A DNA stretch of 64,000 nt. Origin: Acidocella aminolytica 101 = DSM 11237. GTDB taxonomy: Bacteria; Pseudomonadota; Alphaproteobacteria; Acetobacterales; Acetobacteraceae. The position numbers and the translations under genes are program-made. Under the pieces are notes generated by a model. The model was not told the DNA's origin and did no database searches. It saw nothing but the letters and a program-made list of their open reading frames with translations. The stretch is taken from assembly GCF_900129125.1 (NCBI RefSeq), contig NZ_FQVJ01000010.1, positions 47,941 through 111,940 of the forward strand. The letters run 5' to 3'. How positions within the stretch are numbered: the stretch's first letter is position 1; each line of letters starts with the position of its first letter. Positions 28,020-37,016 of this stretch are shown one piece after another.

Positions 28020-29414
28020 TTAGAAGTGGATGACCCGTCCAAATGCGTCAAGGACGGATTCGTGCATGGCTTCCGAGATGGTGGGGTGGGGGAACACCGT
28101 TTCCATCAATTCAGCCTCCGTGGTCTCCAGTTGGCGGGCGACCACATAGCCCTGGATCATCTCGGTGACTTCCGCGCCGATCATGTGCGCGCCGAGCAGC
28201 GCGCCGGTCTTGGCGTCGAACACGGTTTTCACCAAACCTTCTGGCTCGCCCAGGGCAATCGCCTTGCCGTTGCCGATGAACGGGAAGCGGCCAACTTTTA
28301 CCTCGTAGCCCTGCTCCTTGGCCCTGGCCTCGGTCAGGCCCACGCTGGCCACCTGCGGGTGGGCGTAGGTGCAGCCGGGGATGTTGCCGGTCTCGAACGG
28401 GTGCGGATTGAGGCCCGCGATGTTTTCAACGCAGACGATCGCCTCGTGGCTGGCTTTATGCGCCAGCCAGGGCGGCCCCGCGAGGTCGCCAATGGCGTAC
28501 ACGCCCTTTTCGCCAGTCTGGCCATAACCATCCACGACGACGTGGGTGCGATCCACCTGTACCTTGGTGCCATCCAGCCCAATATTCTCGACATTGCCGA
28601 CAATGCCTACCGCCGAGATCACCTTCTCGACCTCGAACACCTGGCTCTTGCCGCCGACCTCAACCGTGACCTTCACGGCATTTGGTCCTTTATCGGTCTT
28701 CTTCACCACAGCTGAGGTGAGGATCTTGATGCCTTGCTTCTCGAAAGCCTTGCGCGCCAGGGCGGAGATTTCGGCGTCCTCGACCGGCATGATCCGGTCC
28801 ACCATCTCCACCACCGTCACATCCACGCCAAGCGTGTTGTAGAAGCTGGCGAACTCAATGCCGATGGCGCCCGAGCCCATGATCAACATGGATTTCGGCA
28901 GGGTTTCTGGCACCATCGCCTCGAAATAGGAGATGATCTGCTTGCCATCCACCTCCAGCCCCGGAATCTGGCGCGGCCGCGCCCCGGTGGCCAGGATGAT
29001 GTGGGGGGATTCTAGCTCCGCGACGGGCTTGCCGTCCTTGGTGACGGAGAGCTTGCCGTTGCCGGCCAGCTTGCCAAAGCCATCATACACGGTGACTTTG
29101 TTTTTCTTCATCAGGTGGCCAATGCCGCTGGAAAGCTGCTTGGAGACGGCCCGCGAGCGCGCCACCACCTTCGCCAGGTTCACTTTCACATCGCCAACCG
29201 AGATGCCGAACGCATCGGCATGGTCGATCAGATGTTTAACTTCAGCCGAGCGAAGCAGGGCCTTGGTAGGGATGCAGCCCCAGTTCAGGCAGATTCCGCC
29301 GAGATGCTTGGCCTCGACCAGCGCCACTTTCAGCTTGAGCTGCGCGGCGCGGATGGCGGCGACATAGCCGCCTGGCCCGCCGCCCACCACGATCACGTCG
29401 AATTTGTCAGCCAT
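28020..29414 (-). CDS. lpdA: Dihydrolipoyl dehydrogenase (E3)
   Basis: FAD enzyme that reoxidises dihydrolipoyl groups of the pyruvate dehydrogenase complex with NAD. N-terminal FAD motif GGGPGGYVAAIRAAQ; redox-active disulfide GGICLNWGCIPTKALL; NAD-binding GSGAIGIEFASFY; FAD motif GVYAIGDLAGPPWLAHKA; and the C-terminal His-Glu pair in FPHPTISEAMHE. 464 residues, no lipoyl domain at its N-terminus. Last gene of the pdh operon. Confidence 0.96.
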   Translation of the reverse strand: MADKFDVIVVGGGPGGYVAAIRAAQLKLKVALVEAKHLGGICLNWGCIPTKALLRSAEVKHLIDHADAFGISVGDVKVNLAKVVARSRAVSKQLSSGIGHLMKKNKVTVYDGFGKLAGNGKLSVTKDGKPVAELESPHIILATGARPRQIPGLEVDGKQIISYFEAMVPETLPKSMLIMGSGAIGIEFASFYNTLGVDVTVVEMVDRIMPVEDAEISALARKAFEKQGIKILTSAVVKKTDKGPNAVKVTVEVGGKSQVFEVEKVISAVGIVGNVENIGLDGTKVQVDRTHVVVDGYGQTGEKGVYAIGDLAGPPWLAHKASHEAIVCVENIAGLNPHPFETGNIPGCTYAHPQVASVGLTEARAKEQGYEVKVGRFPFIGNGKAIALGEPEGLVKTVFDAKTGALLGAHMIGAEVTEMIQGYVVARQLETTEAELMETVFPHPTISEAMHESVLDAFGRVIHF

Positions 29415-29476
29415 TTTGGAGTTCCTTTTTTAAGCCACCTTCTGAGAAAAGCGGCGCAAAAACGTTGGGACCTTGG

Positions 29477-29496
29477 GGCCGGGGCGTACCCCGGCC
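29477..29496 (-). other. Hairpin inside the pdh operon
   Basis: GGCCGGGG and CCCCGGCC pair perfectly around a four-base loop, seven bases past the pdhC stop in the 88-base gap before lpd. A T-run (AACGTTTTTG) follows at some distance, so it might lower lpd expression or stabilise the upstream mRNA. Confidence 0.5.
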
Positions 29497-29502
29497 ATTG
29501 GT

Positions 29503-30774
29503 TTAGAGCAGCAGGCCGAGCGGCTCTTCGATCAAGGCTTTCAGCGTTTGCAGGAATTCAGCGCCCGCCGCGCCATCCACCACGCGGTGGTCGGTGGAGA
29601 GGGTGGCGCTCATCACGGTTGCGATCTTGATCTCGTCATCCTTGACCACGGGGCGCCTCTCACCCGCACCCACGGCCAGAATGGCGGCCTGGGGCGGGTT
29701 CACAATGGCGCAGAAGTCCGAGATGCCGAACATGCCGAGATTGGAGATGGAGAAGCCGCCTCCCTGGAATTCCTCGGGCTTCAGCTTGCCCGCCTTCGCG
29801 CGGCCCGCCAGATCCTTCATGTTGTTGGAGATCGCGGCCAGACCAAGCTTGTCTGCCCCCTTCACGATCGGGGTGATGAGCCCATCCGGGATCGCCACAG
29901 CAACGGAGATGTCCACCTCGTCATACTGAATGATCGCTTCATCGGTCCAGGATGCATTCACGTTCGGGTGACGGCGCAGCGCGATGCCGCAAGCTTTGAT
30001 AATGAGATCGTTTACCGAGAGCTTGAACGCGCCTGGGCCATCCTTGGGGGATTTGCCGTTGAGTTCGGCGCGCAAGGCCAGCAGCTTGTCGAGCTCGATA
30101 TTTACCGTGAGGTAGAAATGCGGGACGTTCTGCTTGGACTCCGTCAGGCGCCGGGCGATGACTTTACGCATGGTAGAGTTCGGTAGCTTCGTGTGCGGCG
30201 CAGTGATGACCGGTGCGGGGGCAGGAGCCTTTGCGGCCGGTGCGGCTGCCGGTGTGGGCGCGGCTTCGGACTTCGGTGCGGCGGCGGGCTTGCCTTCTAC
30301 ATCGGCCTTCACGATCCGCCCATTCGGGCCGGAGCCCTTGATGGTGGACAGGTCAATGCCGCTCTGCTTGGCAATGCGCTTGGCCAGCGGCGAGGCGAAG
30401 ATTCGCTCACCCTGCGCAGTTGGAGCTGGAGCCGCTGTGGTAGCGGGGACGGGGGCTGGCGGCGCGGCAGCTTCCGCCTTCGGGGCGGGGGCCGGCGCGG
30501 GTGATGCGGCCGGGGCATCCACCTTCTCGCCTTTTTCAGCGGTAATCACGCCGATCACGCTGTTCACCACCACGCCCTCGGTGCCTTCCGGCACGAGGAT
30601 CTTGGCGAGGAAGCCTTCATCCACGGCTTCCACTTCCATGGTCGCCTTGTCGGTCTCGATCTCGGCAATCACGTCGCCGGATTTGATCTCGTCGCCTTCC
30701 TGCTTGACCCATTTGGCAAGCTTGCCCTCGGTCATAGTGGGCGAGAGGGCGGGCATCAGAATATTAATGGCCAT
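29503..30774 (-). CDS. pdhC: Dihydrolipoamide acetyltransferase (E2 of pyruvate dehydrogenase)
   Basis: Core of the pyruvate dehydrogenase complex; transfers acetyl from lipoyl to CoA. One lipoyl domain (~1-80, lysine in [11 protein letters not shown]), an Ala/Pro-rich flexible linker, a peripheral subunit-binding domain (~130-165; FASPLAKRIAKQSGIDLSTIKGSGPNGRI), a second Ala/Pro linker, and the catalytic domain from ~200 with the C-terminal DHRVVDGAAGAEF histidine-aspartate motif. 423 residues. 18 bases separate it from pdhB. Confidence 0.96.
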   Translation of the reverse strand: MAINILMPALSPTMTEGKLAKWVKQEGDEIKSGDVIAEIETDKATMEVEAVDEGFLAKILVPEGTEGVVVNSVIGVITAEKGEKVDAPAASPAPAPAPKAEAAAPPAPVPATTAAPAPTAQGERIFASPLAKRIAKQSGIDLSTIKGSGPNGRIVKADVEGKPAAAPKSEAAPTPAAAPAAKAPAPAPVITAPHTKLPNSTMRKVIARRLTESKQNVPHFYLTVNIELDKLLALRAELNGKSPKDGPGAFKLSVNDLIIKACGIALRRHPNVNASWTDEAIIQYDEVDISVAVAIPDGLITPIVKGADKLGLAAISNNMKDLAGRAKAGKLKPEEFQGGGFSISNLGMFGISDFCAIVNPPQAAILAVGAGERRPVVKDDEIKIATVMSATLSTDHRVVDGAAGAEFLQTLKALIEEPLGLLL

Positions 30775-30792
30775 GTTTGAACGCCTCCCGGA

Positions 30793-32130
30793 TCAAAAGA
30801 GCTTTTTCACGGCGTCCACCACCCAGTCAGGCTGGGGCAGCGCCAGTTTTTCGAGGTTCGCAGCATAAGGCATGGGTACATCCACACCAGCCACGCGGGC
30901 GGGCGGGGCGTCCAGCCAGTCGAAACAATGCTCGACCACGGTGGAGATGATCTCGGAGCCGATGCCCGCGAACGGCCAGCCTTCTTCCAGGCTCACCACG
31001 CGGTTGGTCTTTTTCACCGAGCTCACGATGGTCTCGATATCCAGCGGGCGTATGCTGCGCAGATTGATCACCTCGGCAGAGATGCCTTGCTCTGCCAGCT
31101 TGTCCGCCGCCTTCAGCGCGGTGTCCACCATGATGGAGAAGGCGGTGATGGTGACGTCCGTGCCCTGGCGTTCAACCTTGGCCTTGCCAATCGGCAGGAT
31201 GAAATCCTCGTCTTCCGGCACCTCGAAGGAGTGGCCGTACAGGATCTCGTTTTCCAGGAAGATCACCGGATTCGGGTCGCGGATGGCAGCGCGCAGCAGA
31301 CCCTTGGCGTCAGCCGCGGACCAGGGGGCAATCACCTTCAGGCCGGGGCAGTGCGCGTACCAGGAAGCATAGCACTGGCTGTGCTGGGCCGCGACGCGTG
31401 CCGCCGCACCATTCGGGCCGCGGAACACGATGGGCGCGCCCATCTGGCCGCCGGACATATAAAGCGTCTTGGCGGCGGAGTTGATGATCTGGTCAATCGC
31501 CTGCATGGCGAAGTTGAAGGTCATGAACTCCAGGATCGGCTTCAGCCCGTTCATCGCCGCACCCACGGCAAGGCCGGTGAAGCCATGCTCGGTGATCGGT
31601 GTGTCGATCACGCGCTTGGGACCGAATTCGTCTAGCAAGCCCTGGGAGACCTTGTAGGCGCCTTGATACTGGGCGACTTCCTCACCCATCAGGAACACGT
31701 CCTTATCCGCGCGCATTTCGGCGGCCATGGCTTCGCGCAGAGCTTCGCGCACTGTCATGGTCTTGGTCGGACCCCATTCCTTTTCCACCGGCTCCTGCAC
31801 GGTGGCGGGAACGTGGTGCTTTGGTGCGGGAGAGGCCGGGGCTGGCGCCTCGGCCTTTGGCGCAGGTGCGGGGGCAGGCTGGGCGGTTTCAGAACCACCA
31901 TTCAGCTTTGCGATAACGGCGTTAACCGCAACGCCCTCAGTGCCTTCCGGCACCACAATCTCGGTGAGGGTGCCTTCATCCACGGCTTCCACTTCCATGG
32001 TCGCCTTGTCGGTCTCGATCTCGGCCAGAATATCGCCGGACTTCACCTCATCGCCCACATTCTTGAGCCATTTGGCGAGCTTGCCCTCGGTCATGGTGGG
32101 GGAGAGAGCGGGCATCAGAATATCGGTCAT
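30793..32130 (-). CDS. pdhB: Pyruvate dehydrogenase E1 beta with N-terminal lipoyl domain
   Basis: Beta subunit of the thiamine-diphosphate E1 component. Residues ~1-80 are a full lipoyl domain ([12 protein letters not shown]), joined by an Ala/Pro linker to the transketolase-like beta domain beginning [34 protein letters not shown] and the C-terminal transketolase fold follow. The extra lipoyl domain is a hallmark of alphaproteobacterial E1 beta and supports the taxonomic assignment. 445 residues. Starts five bases after pdhA. Confidence 0.96.
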   Translation of the reverse strand: MTDILMPALSPTMTEGKLAKWLKNVGDEVKSGDILAEIETDKATMEVEAVDEGTLTEIVVPEGTEGVAVNAVIAKLNGGSETAQPAPAPAPKAEAPAPASPAPKHHVPATVQEPVEKEWGPTKTMTVREALREAMAAEMRADKDVFLMGEEVAQYQGAYKVSQGLLDEFGPKRVIDTPITEHGFTGLAVGAAMNGLKPILEFMTFNFAMQAIDQIINSAAKTLYMSGGQMGAPIVFRGPNGAAARVAAQHSQCYASWYAHCPGLKVIAPWSAADAKGLLRAAIRDPNPVIFLENEILYGHSFEVPEDEDFILPIGKAKVERQGTDVTITAFSIMVDTALKAADKLAEQGISAEVINLRSIRPLDIETIVSSVKKTNRVVSLEEGWPFAGIGSEIISTVVEHCFDWLDAPPARVAGVDVPMPYAANLEKLALPQPDWVVDAVKKLF

Positions 32131-32135
32131 GGCGC

Positions 32136-33149
32136 TTAACCCTCCACCAGCACGTCAGTATAAAGTTCGGAAGGATCAGGCTCCGGCGAGCTTTGGGAGA
32201 AATCCGCCGCTTCCTGCACGCGCGCCTTCACGGCCTCGTCCAGCTTCTTCAGCTCGGCTTCAGACATGCCCAGCTCTTCCAGCTTCTTCTTGGCGGAATC
32301 CAGGCAGTCATGCTCAGCGCGCATCTTCTGCACTTCCTCGCGGGTGCGGTACTTCGCCGGGTCGGACATTGAGTGGCCGCGATAACGGTAGGTCTTCATC
32401 TCCAGCAGGAAGGGGCCTTTGCCCGCGCGGCAATGCGCCACGGCCTGCTCACCCGCCGCCTTCACGGCCATGACGTCCATGCCGTCCACGGCGAGGCTCG
32501 GCATGCCCCAGGGCAGGCCATTATGCGAAAGGTCATGCGAGGCGGTTGCGCGTTCGACCGAGGTGCCCATGGCGTAGCGGTTATTCTCGATGATGAACAC
32601 AACCGGCAGCTTCCAGAGCGCGGCCAGATTGTAGCTCTCATAAACCTGCCCCTGGTTGGAGGCGCCTTCACCGTAATAGGTCAGGCAGACATTATCGTTC
32701 TCGCGGTACCAGTTGGAAAAAGCGAGGCCCGCGCCCAGAGACACCTGCGCGCCCACGATGCCATGTCCGCCGAAGAAGCCCTTCTCCTTCGAGAACATGT
32801 GCATGGAGCCGCCCTTCCCCTTGGAATAGCCGCCGATGCGCCCGGTCAACTCGGACATAACGCCTTTCGGGTCCATGCCGCAGGCCAGCATATGGCCGTG
32901 GTCACGGTAAGAGGTGATGACCTCGTCACCCTCCTTCAGGCAATGCTGCATGCCGACAACAACAGCTTCCTGCCCGATATAAAGATGGCAGAACCCGGCA
33001 ATGAGGCCCATGCCGTAGAGCTGACCAGCTTTTTCTTCAAAGCGGCGAATTAGCAGCATGTTTTCATAGGCGGAGAGAAGCTCGTCCTTACCCATCATAT
33101 CAACGGGTTTTTTAGTGGCTTTCCTGGTTTTGTCAGGGCTTGTGGCCAT
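32136..33149 (-). CDS. pdhA: Pyruvate dehydrogenase E1 alpha
   Basis: Thiamine-diphosphate-binding alpha subunit that decarboxylates pyruvate. Thiamine motif [31 protein letters not shown] is intact, and the phosphorylation-loop-like segment [17 protein letters not shown] is present. A short basic extension ([15 protein letters not shown]) precedes the conserved start of the domain. First gene of the pdh operon, with a ~230-base AT-rich upstream region that probably holds the promoter. 337 residues. Confidence 0.96.
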   Translation of the reverse strand: MATSPDKTRKATKKPVDMMGKDELLSAYENMLLIRRFEEKAGQLYGMGLIAGFCHLYIGQEAVVVGMQHCLKEGDEVITSYRDHGHMLACGMDPKGVMSELTGRIGGYSKGKGGSMHMFSKEKGFFGGHGIVGAQVSLGAGLAFSNWYRENDNVCLTYYGEGASNQGQVYESYNLAALWKLPVVFIIENNRYAMGTSVERATASHDLSHNGLPWGMPSLAVDGMDVMAVKAAGEQAVAHCRAGKGPFLLEMKTYRYRGHSMSDPAKYRTREEVQKMRAEHDCLDSAKKKLEELGMSEAELKKLDEAVKARVQEAADFSQSSPEPDPSELYTDVLVEG

Positions 33150-33383
33150 GTCTCTTGGCTCCCGGTTTGTGCTCAGACTGTTGGCAGCTAGGCCAATGTT
33201 GCCATGCAGCGCAAGTAGAGTTTTTGAAAAACCCTGCTTCGCAAGTGCAAAAAATTAAATTAACTTACTTATGGTTAATTGGCGCTTCCAGCCGTCACTA
33301 TGTAGTTGGAGTATGAAATAAAATTACAAAAGCAGACGCTCAGGGCACTGCTGCCGCATAGGCTGGGGCGCAAAAGGAAATGT

Positions 33384-33707
33384 TTATTCGTCTGATTTTG
33401 AAGTGGGTAGGTCGACGACCAGATCCCCGGGATTGGCAAGATTCAGCACGTTCCGGGCTTCCTCGTCCAGCATGTCTGGCTGGATGGCCTGGCCAGAGAG
33501 AGAGGCCACCTTGGTCTGCCACATCACTAGGCGTTGATGCACAGCGTCCGCTTGCTGCTGCGCGGTGGCAAGCTGCTGATGCTCTTTGGCCTGAGCCTCC
33601 AGCCCGCTTTTTCCATGTACGGCGTTCCAGCCGAAATAATAGGTCAGCGCCAGAAAGATCGCTGGCGCCACTAACCCACGAAGACGGTTTTTAATTGCAC
33701 GAAGCAA
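33384..33707 (-). CDS. FtsB/DivIC-like septum formation initiator protein
   Basis: Small single-pass cell-division protein: short basic N-terminus, one membrane helix (LVAPAIFLALTYYFGWNAV), then a coiled coil (LEAQAKEHQQLATAQQQADAVHQRLVMW) and a C-terminal tail with MLDEEARNVLNLANPGDLVV, typical of FtsB. Such a gene upstream of pdhA is common in alphaproteobacteria. The start is uncertain: a TTG with AGGG six bases upstream puts the helix near the N-terminus; another TTG 69 bases further upstream is also in frame. 107 residues with the chosen start. Confidence 0.78.
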   Translation of the reverse strand: MLRAIKNRLRGLVAPAIFLALTYYFGWNAVHGKSGLEAQAKEHQQLATAQQQADAVHQRLVMWQTKVASLSGQAIQPDMLDEEARNVLNLANPGDLVVDLPTSKSDE

Positions 33708-33914
33708 AAGGAAAACCCTGACAGTTGTGAAGCCTGAAGTGATTGCAACTTTTCGCCAATCTGCCGGATTTCGCAAGAGGTTTTTGCTGTATCTTTATGA
33801 TTTTAATAAATTTAACGAAAGTTCATGCCGCGCCATGATTCTGCCCTGGTTGCGGCGTGGTGTTGCCATGGCCGGACACCATATAAGTAGAGTTTTGGTA
33901 AAGGGGACACCCTG

Positions 33915-34382
33915 ATGAATATGCGACATTGGCTCTTAACCGGCATTGTGGCCTCGGGCCTGGCCGCGGCCACTGCCGCCCCCGCCATGGCGGATTGGGA
34001 TAATCACGGCGGGTATGGTGACCATGGCCCTGGCGGCTGGCATGGCGGCCCGCCCGGTGGCCCCGGTTGGGGCGGCGATCATGATCATTGGCACGGCCAA
34101 CCTTATCATAACTGGCATGGCCATGGCTGGTGGGATTACGACCATCATTGGCATTGGTATGTGGGGTGGGGGCCTGCTTATGGGTATGTAGGCCCGATGC
34201 CAGTCTGGAGGCCAGGGATTCCGGTTTATGCCGCGCCGCCGCCGGTTTATTATGCACCCCCGCCGCCCCCGCCGCCCCCGCCGCCGGTTTATTATGCACC
34301 CCCGCCGCCTCCGCCGCCCGTAGTGGTGGCACCGATGCCATTCATCGTGATCACGCCGGGCGGCATTGGCATTACCCCCTGA
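33915..34382 (+). CDS. Exported Gly/His/Trp-rich, polyproline protein of unknown function
   Basis: 155 residues with a clear signal peptide (hydrophobic GIVASGLAAATAA, cut after AMA). The mature part has three zones: Gly/His-rich (~28-55), His/Trp-rich (~55-85, DHHWHWYVGW), and two VYYAP units each followed by a long proline run (about ten and seven prolines). A hydrophobic VITPGGIGITP end follows. His-dense stretches could bind metals; the proline runs should need EF-P for translation. No known family was recognised. AAAGG lies upstream of the ATG. Confidence 0.7.
   Translation: MNMRHWLLTGIVASGLAAATAAPAMADWDNHGGYGDHGPGGWHGGPPGGPGWGGDHDHWHGQPYHNWHGHGWWDYDHHWHWYVGWGPAYGYVGPMPVWRPGIPVYAAPPPVYYAPPPPPPPPPPVYYAPPPPPPPVVVAPMPFIVITPGGIGITP
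34225..34320 (+). repeat. Tandem repeat coding for VYYAP-polyproline units
   Basis: Two near-identical copies of about 40-48 bases (GGTTTATTATGCACCCCCGC plus a CCG-rich run) inside the secreted-protein gene. The CCG triplet runs are likely to vary in length between strains by slippage. Confidence 0.6.
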
Positions 34383-34386
34383 CAGG

Positions 34387-34414
34387 AATAGCCGGAGTCA
34401 ACTCCGGCTATTTT
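34387..34414. terminator. Bidirectional terminator between the secreted-protein gene and hemF
   Basis: AATAGCCGGAG pairs with CTCCGGCTATT around a four-base loop, followed by TTTT on the plus strand. It sits between the facing ends of the two genes. Confidence 0.7.
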
Positions 34415-34418
34415 GCAG

Positions 34419-35270
34419 TCAGGGCCATTTCACCTCGGGCGGCATAGACATTAAAATTGCTTCTGTATTGCCGCCAGTTTTCAGGCCGAATGTCGTGCCG
34501 CGGTCGTAAAGCAGGTTGAACTCCACATAACGCCCGCGGCGGATGAGCTGGGCTTCGCGCTCCGCCGATGTGTAGGGTGCGCCCTGGCGGCGCCTGACGA
34601 TAGGCGGATAAGCGGCCAGGAAGGCTTCGCCCACATCGCGGGTGAAGGCGAAATCATCCGCCGTGTTGCCGCTATCCAGATAGTCGTAGAAAATACCGCC
34701 CGCGCCGCGCGGTTCGCCTCGGTGCGGCAAGTAGAAATACTCGTCGCACCATTTTTTGAATTTTTCGTAATAACCAGGGTCGTGCTTATTACAGGTGGCC
34801 TTGTAGGCAGCGTGGAAAAAGGCGGCGTCTTCCTTGGCTTCTGGCGTGCCGGGTTGTAGGGGGGTGAGGTCGCCACCGCCACCAAACCAGCCCTTGGCGG
34901 TGACGATCATGCGCGTGTTCATGTGCACGGCCGGGACCTTTGGACTCCGGGGATGTGCCACGAGGGAGATGCCCGCCGCCCAGAATTTGGCGCCAGCCTC
35001 GGTGCCAGGGATTTTGGCGGCGAAGTCCGGCGTGAACTCGCCCTCCACCACCGAGATGTTGACCCCGGCTTTTTCGAACACCTGGCCCCGCAGAACGCTC
35101 ATCATGCCGCCGCCGCCGCCGGGCCGGTCCCAGCTGGTGCGGGCGAAGCGGGCGGTGCTACCGGCTTCTTGTTCGATGGCTTCGAATTCAGCGCAGATGC
35201 GGTCGCGTAAGGTGGCGAACCAAGCACTGGCCTCGGATTTTAGCTGTTCATGCGGCGGGATGCTGGTCAT
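34419..35270 (-). CDS. hemF: Coproporphyrinogen III oxidase, aerobic
   Basis: Oxygen-dependent decarboxylase of heme synthesis. Conserved signatures: GGGGMMSVLRG, GVNISVVEG, GISLVAHPRSPKVPAVHMNTR, FGGGGDLTPLQP, CDEYFYLPHRGEPRGAGGIFYDY and GRYVEFNLLYDRGTTFGL. 283 residues, full length. Together with hemN it lets heme synthesis run with or without oxygen. Divergent from petA, with which it shares a 104-base promoter region. Confidence 0.96.
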   Translation of the reverse strand: MTSIPPHEQLKSEASAWFATLRDRICAEFEAIEQEAGSTARFARTSWDRPGGGGGMMSVLRGQVFEKAGVNISVVEGEFTPDFAAKIPGTEAGAKFWAAGISLVAHPRSPKVPAVHMNTRMIVTAKGWFGGGGDLTPLQPGTPEAKEDAAFFHAAYKATCNKHDPGYYEKFKKWCDEYFYLPHRGEPRGAGGIFYDYLDSGNTADDFAFTRDVGEAFLAAYPPIVRRRQGAPYTSAEREAQLIRRGRYVEFNLLYDRGTTFGLKTGGNTEAILMSMPPEVKWP

Positions 35271-35374
35271 GGCGCCTGCTTAGGCCATGCTCCGTCTTCA
35301 ATCCACTCTTGAAATTTTCGCGGGCAGCCGCCACGCTGGGAATCAGGGAGAGGCAATCTTCCAGGGAGCGAAAC

Positions 35375-35932
35375 ATGGCTGAACCAACAGCGGACGCGAC
35401 TGCGGCGCATGGGGCAGAATCCCGGCGCGATTTCTTGAGAATTCTGGCCATGGCGGGGGGCGCCGTGGGGACGGTCACGGTTATCTGGCCGTTGATCGAT
35501 GCGTTGAACCCGGATGCGGCTAGCACGGCGCGCGCCCGGCCGATTGTCACGATTTCGGACATTGCCCCGGATAGCGTGAAAACCGTGCAATGGGTGGGGC
35601 TGCCCGTGTTGATTAGGCGGCTGACGGATAAACAACTGGCCGATGAAGCGGCGGTTGCCGTTTCTAGCCTGCCGGACCCGGCGAGCGTGGCGTCGCGCGT
35701 GGCACCTGGCAATCCGCATTTCGTGGTGGTGTTTGGGCAGAATACCGGTACGCCTTGCGAGCTGGAGGGAAGCAACCCTGGGGATTCGCAAGGGGATTAT
35801 GGCGGCTGGGTCTGCCCGTGCGATGGCAGCCAGTATGACGTGCTGGGGCGGGTGCGCGTCGGCCCGGCGCACCGGAATCTCGTGATTCCCCGGTTCAGCT
35901 TCATCAATCCAGATCAGATTCAACTTGGCTAA
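35375..35932 (+). CDS. petA: Rieske-type bc1 subunit lacking both cluster histidines
   Basis: Homolog of the ubiquinol-cytochrome c reductase iron-sulfur subunit. The Tat-like RRDFL, anchor helix and end of the fold (GDYGGW, YDVLGRVRVGPAHRNL, IPRFSF) are recognisable. Normal proteins bind the 2Fe-2S cluster with CTHLGC and CPCHGS; here these read PCELEG (Cys128 out of register) and CPCDGS (Cys147, Cys149, Asp150). Both histidine ligands and one disulfide cysteine are gone, so a Rieske cluster is not expected. 185 residues, frame intact. ATG has AGGGAG upstream. First gene of petABC. Confidence 0.85.
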   Translation: MAEPTADATAAHGAESRRDFLRILAMAGGAVGTVTVIWPLIDALNPDAASTARARPIVTISDIAPDSVKTVQWVGLPVLIRRLTDKQLADEAAVAVSSLPDPASVASRVAPGNPHFVVVFGQNTGTPCELEGSNPGDSQGDYGGWVCPCDGSQYDVLGRVRVGPAHRNLVIPRFSFINPDQIQLG

Positions 35933-35942
35933 GGGGGCGGAC

Positions 35943-37016
35943 ATGCAAATGGAAGCAAAACAAGCCGGGCTGACATGCCTCTGTGCCGGTTGGACGCGCA
36001 AGGACAGAGCGCCCGGTGCGCCATGGGCGGCGACATTGCCAGTGCTGCTGGCAGCGTTGGTTCTGGTGCTACTTGCCTCGGGCGCAGTGCTGGCGGTTTA
36101 TTATGATCCGCGTCACGCGTTTTGGTCGGTGCAGGGGATCATGCGCGGGGTACAAGGTGGCTGGCTGATGCTGGGTTATCATCGTGTTGGTGCAGGGCTC
36201 GTGTTCGCGCTGCTGGGGCTGCATCTGTTCCGCACGTTGCTGGTTCGCGGTTATCGAGGGGCAGGAGCGATGTCCTGGATGCTCTGGGTGACGCTGCTGG
36301 CCGTCCTGCTGCTGACCGGGTGGCTGGGGTTTGTACTGCAAGGTGGAGCGGGCGGGCATTGGGCGCTGCTGAATGCCACGCGCGCGGCGGTGATGATGTC
36401 CGGATTTCCTGGCACGGTGGCGATGTGGTTCTTCGGCGGCCCAGCGGGGGGCGATACGCTGGCTAGGTTGCTGGTGTTGCACGCCGTGCTGGCGCTGGGG
36501 GCGGCAGGGCTGATTTGCATGGCCAGCCGGGCGGCCAAGCGGGCCAAACCGGTGCCCAATGGCCAAGTGGTGGCCTTCTGGCCGGTTTATGCGTCGCAAT
36601 ATTTCGCGGCGCTGGCCGGGCTGGCTTTGGTTTTTTCCCTGCTGCTGGGGTTTGCCCCGCATTGGGGGCAGGGGATGCAAAGCGTTTTCGCGCCCACGCC
36701 GCTGCTGGTGGCCGTGCCGGTTTCCTATCCATGGTATCTGTGGCCGCTGGCCAGGCTGGCCGGGCTGCTGCCTGGCGTGGGTGGACAGGTTCTGGCGGTT
36801 ATGGTGCTGTTTGTATTGTTATACGCGTTGCCCTGGCTGGACCGCTCCAACGGCGCGCCGCCTAGGCGGCTATATAAGGTGCTGATCTGGTTGTTAGGGC
36901 TGGATATTCTGGTGCTGGGCGTGGCAGGGCCAATGCTGGCGGCCTTGTGCAGCGCCTGGGTTTTTTTCCATTTCCTCGTTCTCACCCCGCTTGTGACCGC
37001 GATGGAGGCCGCATGA
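35943..37016 (+). CDS. petB: Divergent, compact cytochrome b of a bc1-like complex
   Basis: Membrane protein of about eight helices, 357 residues versus ~400-430 for related cytochrome b. The heme pairs normally sit 14 residues apart on helices B and D. Helix B keeps both (His80 in YHRVGAG and His94), and helix D keeps His180, but position 194 is Ala. The PEWY motif of the quinol site reads YPWY (262-265), and the PWGQMSFWGA loop is replaced by QGGAGGHW. Standard Q-cycle chemistry is therefore doubtful. ATG with AGGGGG upstream; its stop overlaps petC (ATGA). Confidence 0.8.
   Translation: MQMEAKQAGLTCLCAGWTRKDRAPGAPWAATLPVLLAALVLVLLASGAVLAVYYDPRHAFWSVQGIMRGVQGGWLMLGYHRVGAGLVFALLGLHLFRTLLVRGYRGAGAMSWMLWVTLLAVLLLTGWLGFVLQGGAGGHWALLNATRAAVMMSGFPGTVAMWFFGGPAGGDTLARLLVLHAVLALGAAGLICMASRAAKRAKPVPNGQVVAFWPVYASQYFAALAGLALVFSLLLGFAPHWGQGMQSVFAPTPLLVAVPVSYPWYLWPLARLAGLLPGVGGQVLAVMVLFVLLYALPWLDRSNGAPPRRLYKVLIWLLGLDILVLGVAGPMLAALCSAWVFFHFLVLTPLVTAMEAA

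Noticed and set aside
26910..28715. A 601-codon open frame on the plus strand
   Set aside because: It lies antisense to COQ10-like, lipA and lpd, all with complete motifs, and its translation is low-quality His/Gly/Arg-rich sequence typical of GC-rich antisense frames.
30134..32473. Long plus-strand open frames opposite the pdh genes
   Set aside because: They mirror the Ala/Pro linkers and lipoyl domains of pdhB and pdhC; no independent coding evidence.
34225..34320. Short repeat array resembling CRISPR
   Set aside because: Only two in-frame copies inside a coding region, no spacers of constant length, and no cas genes.
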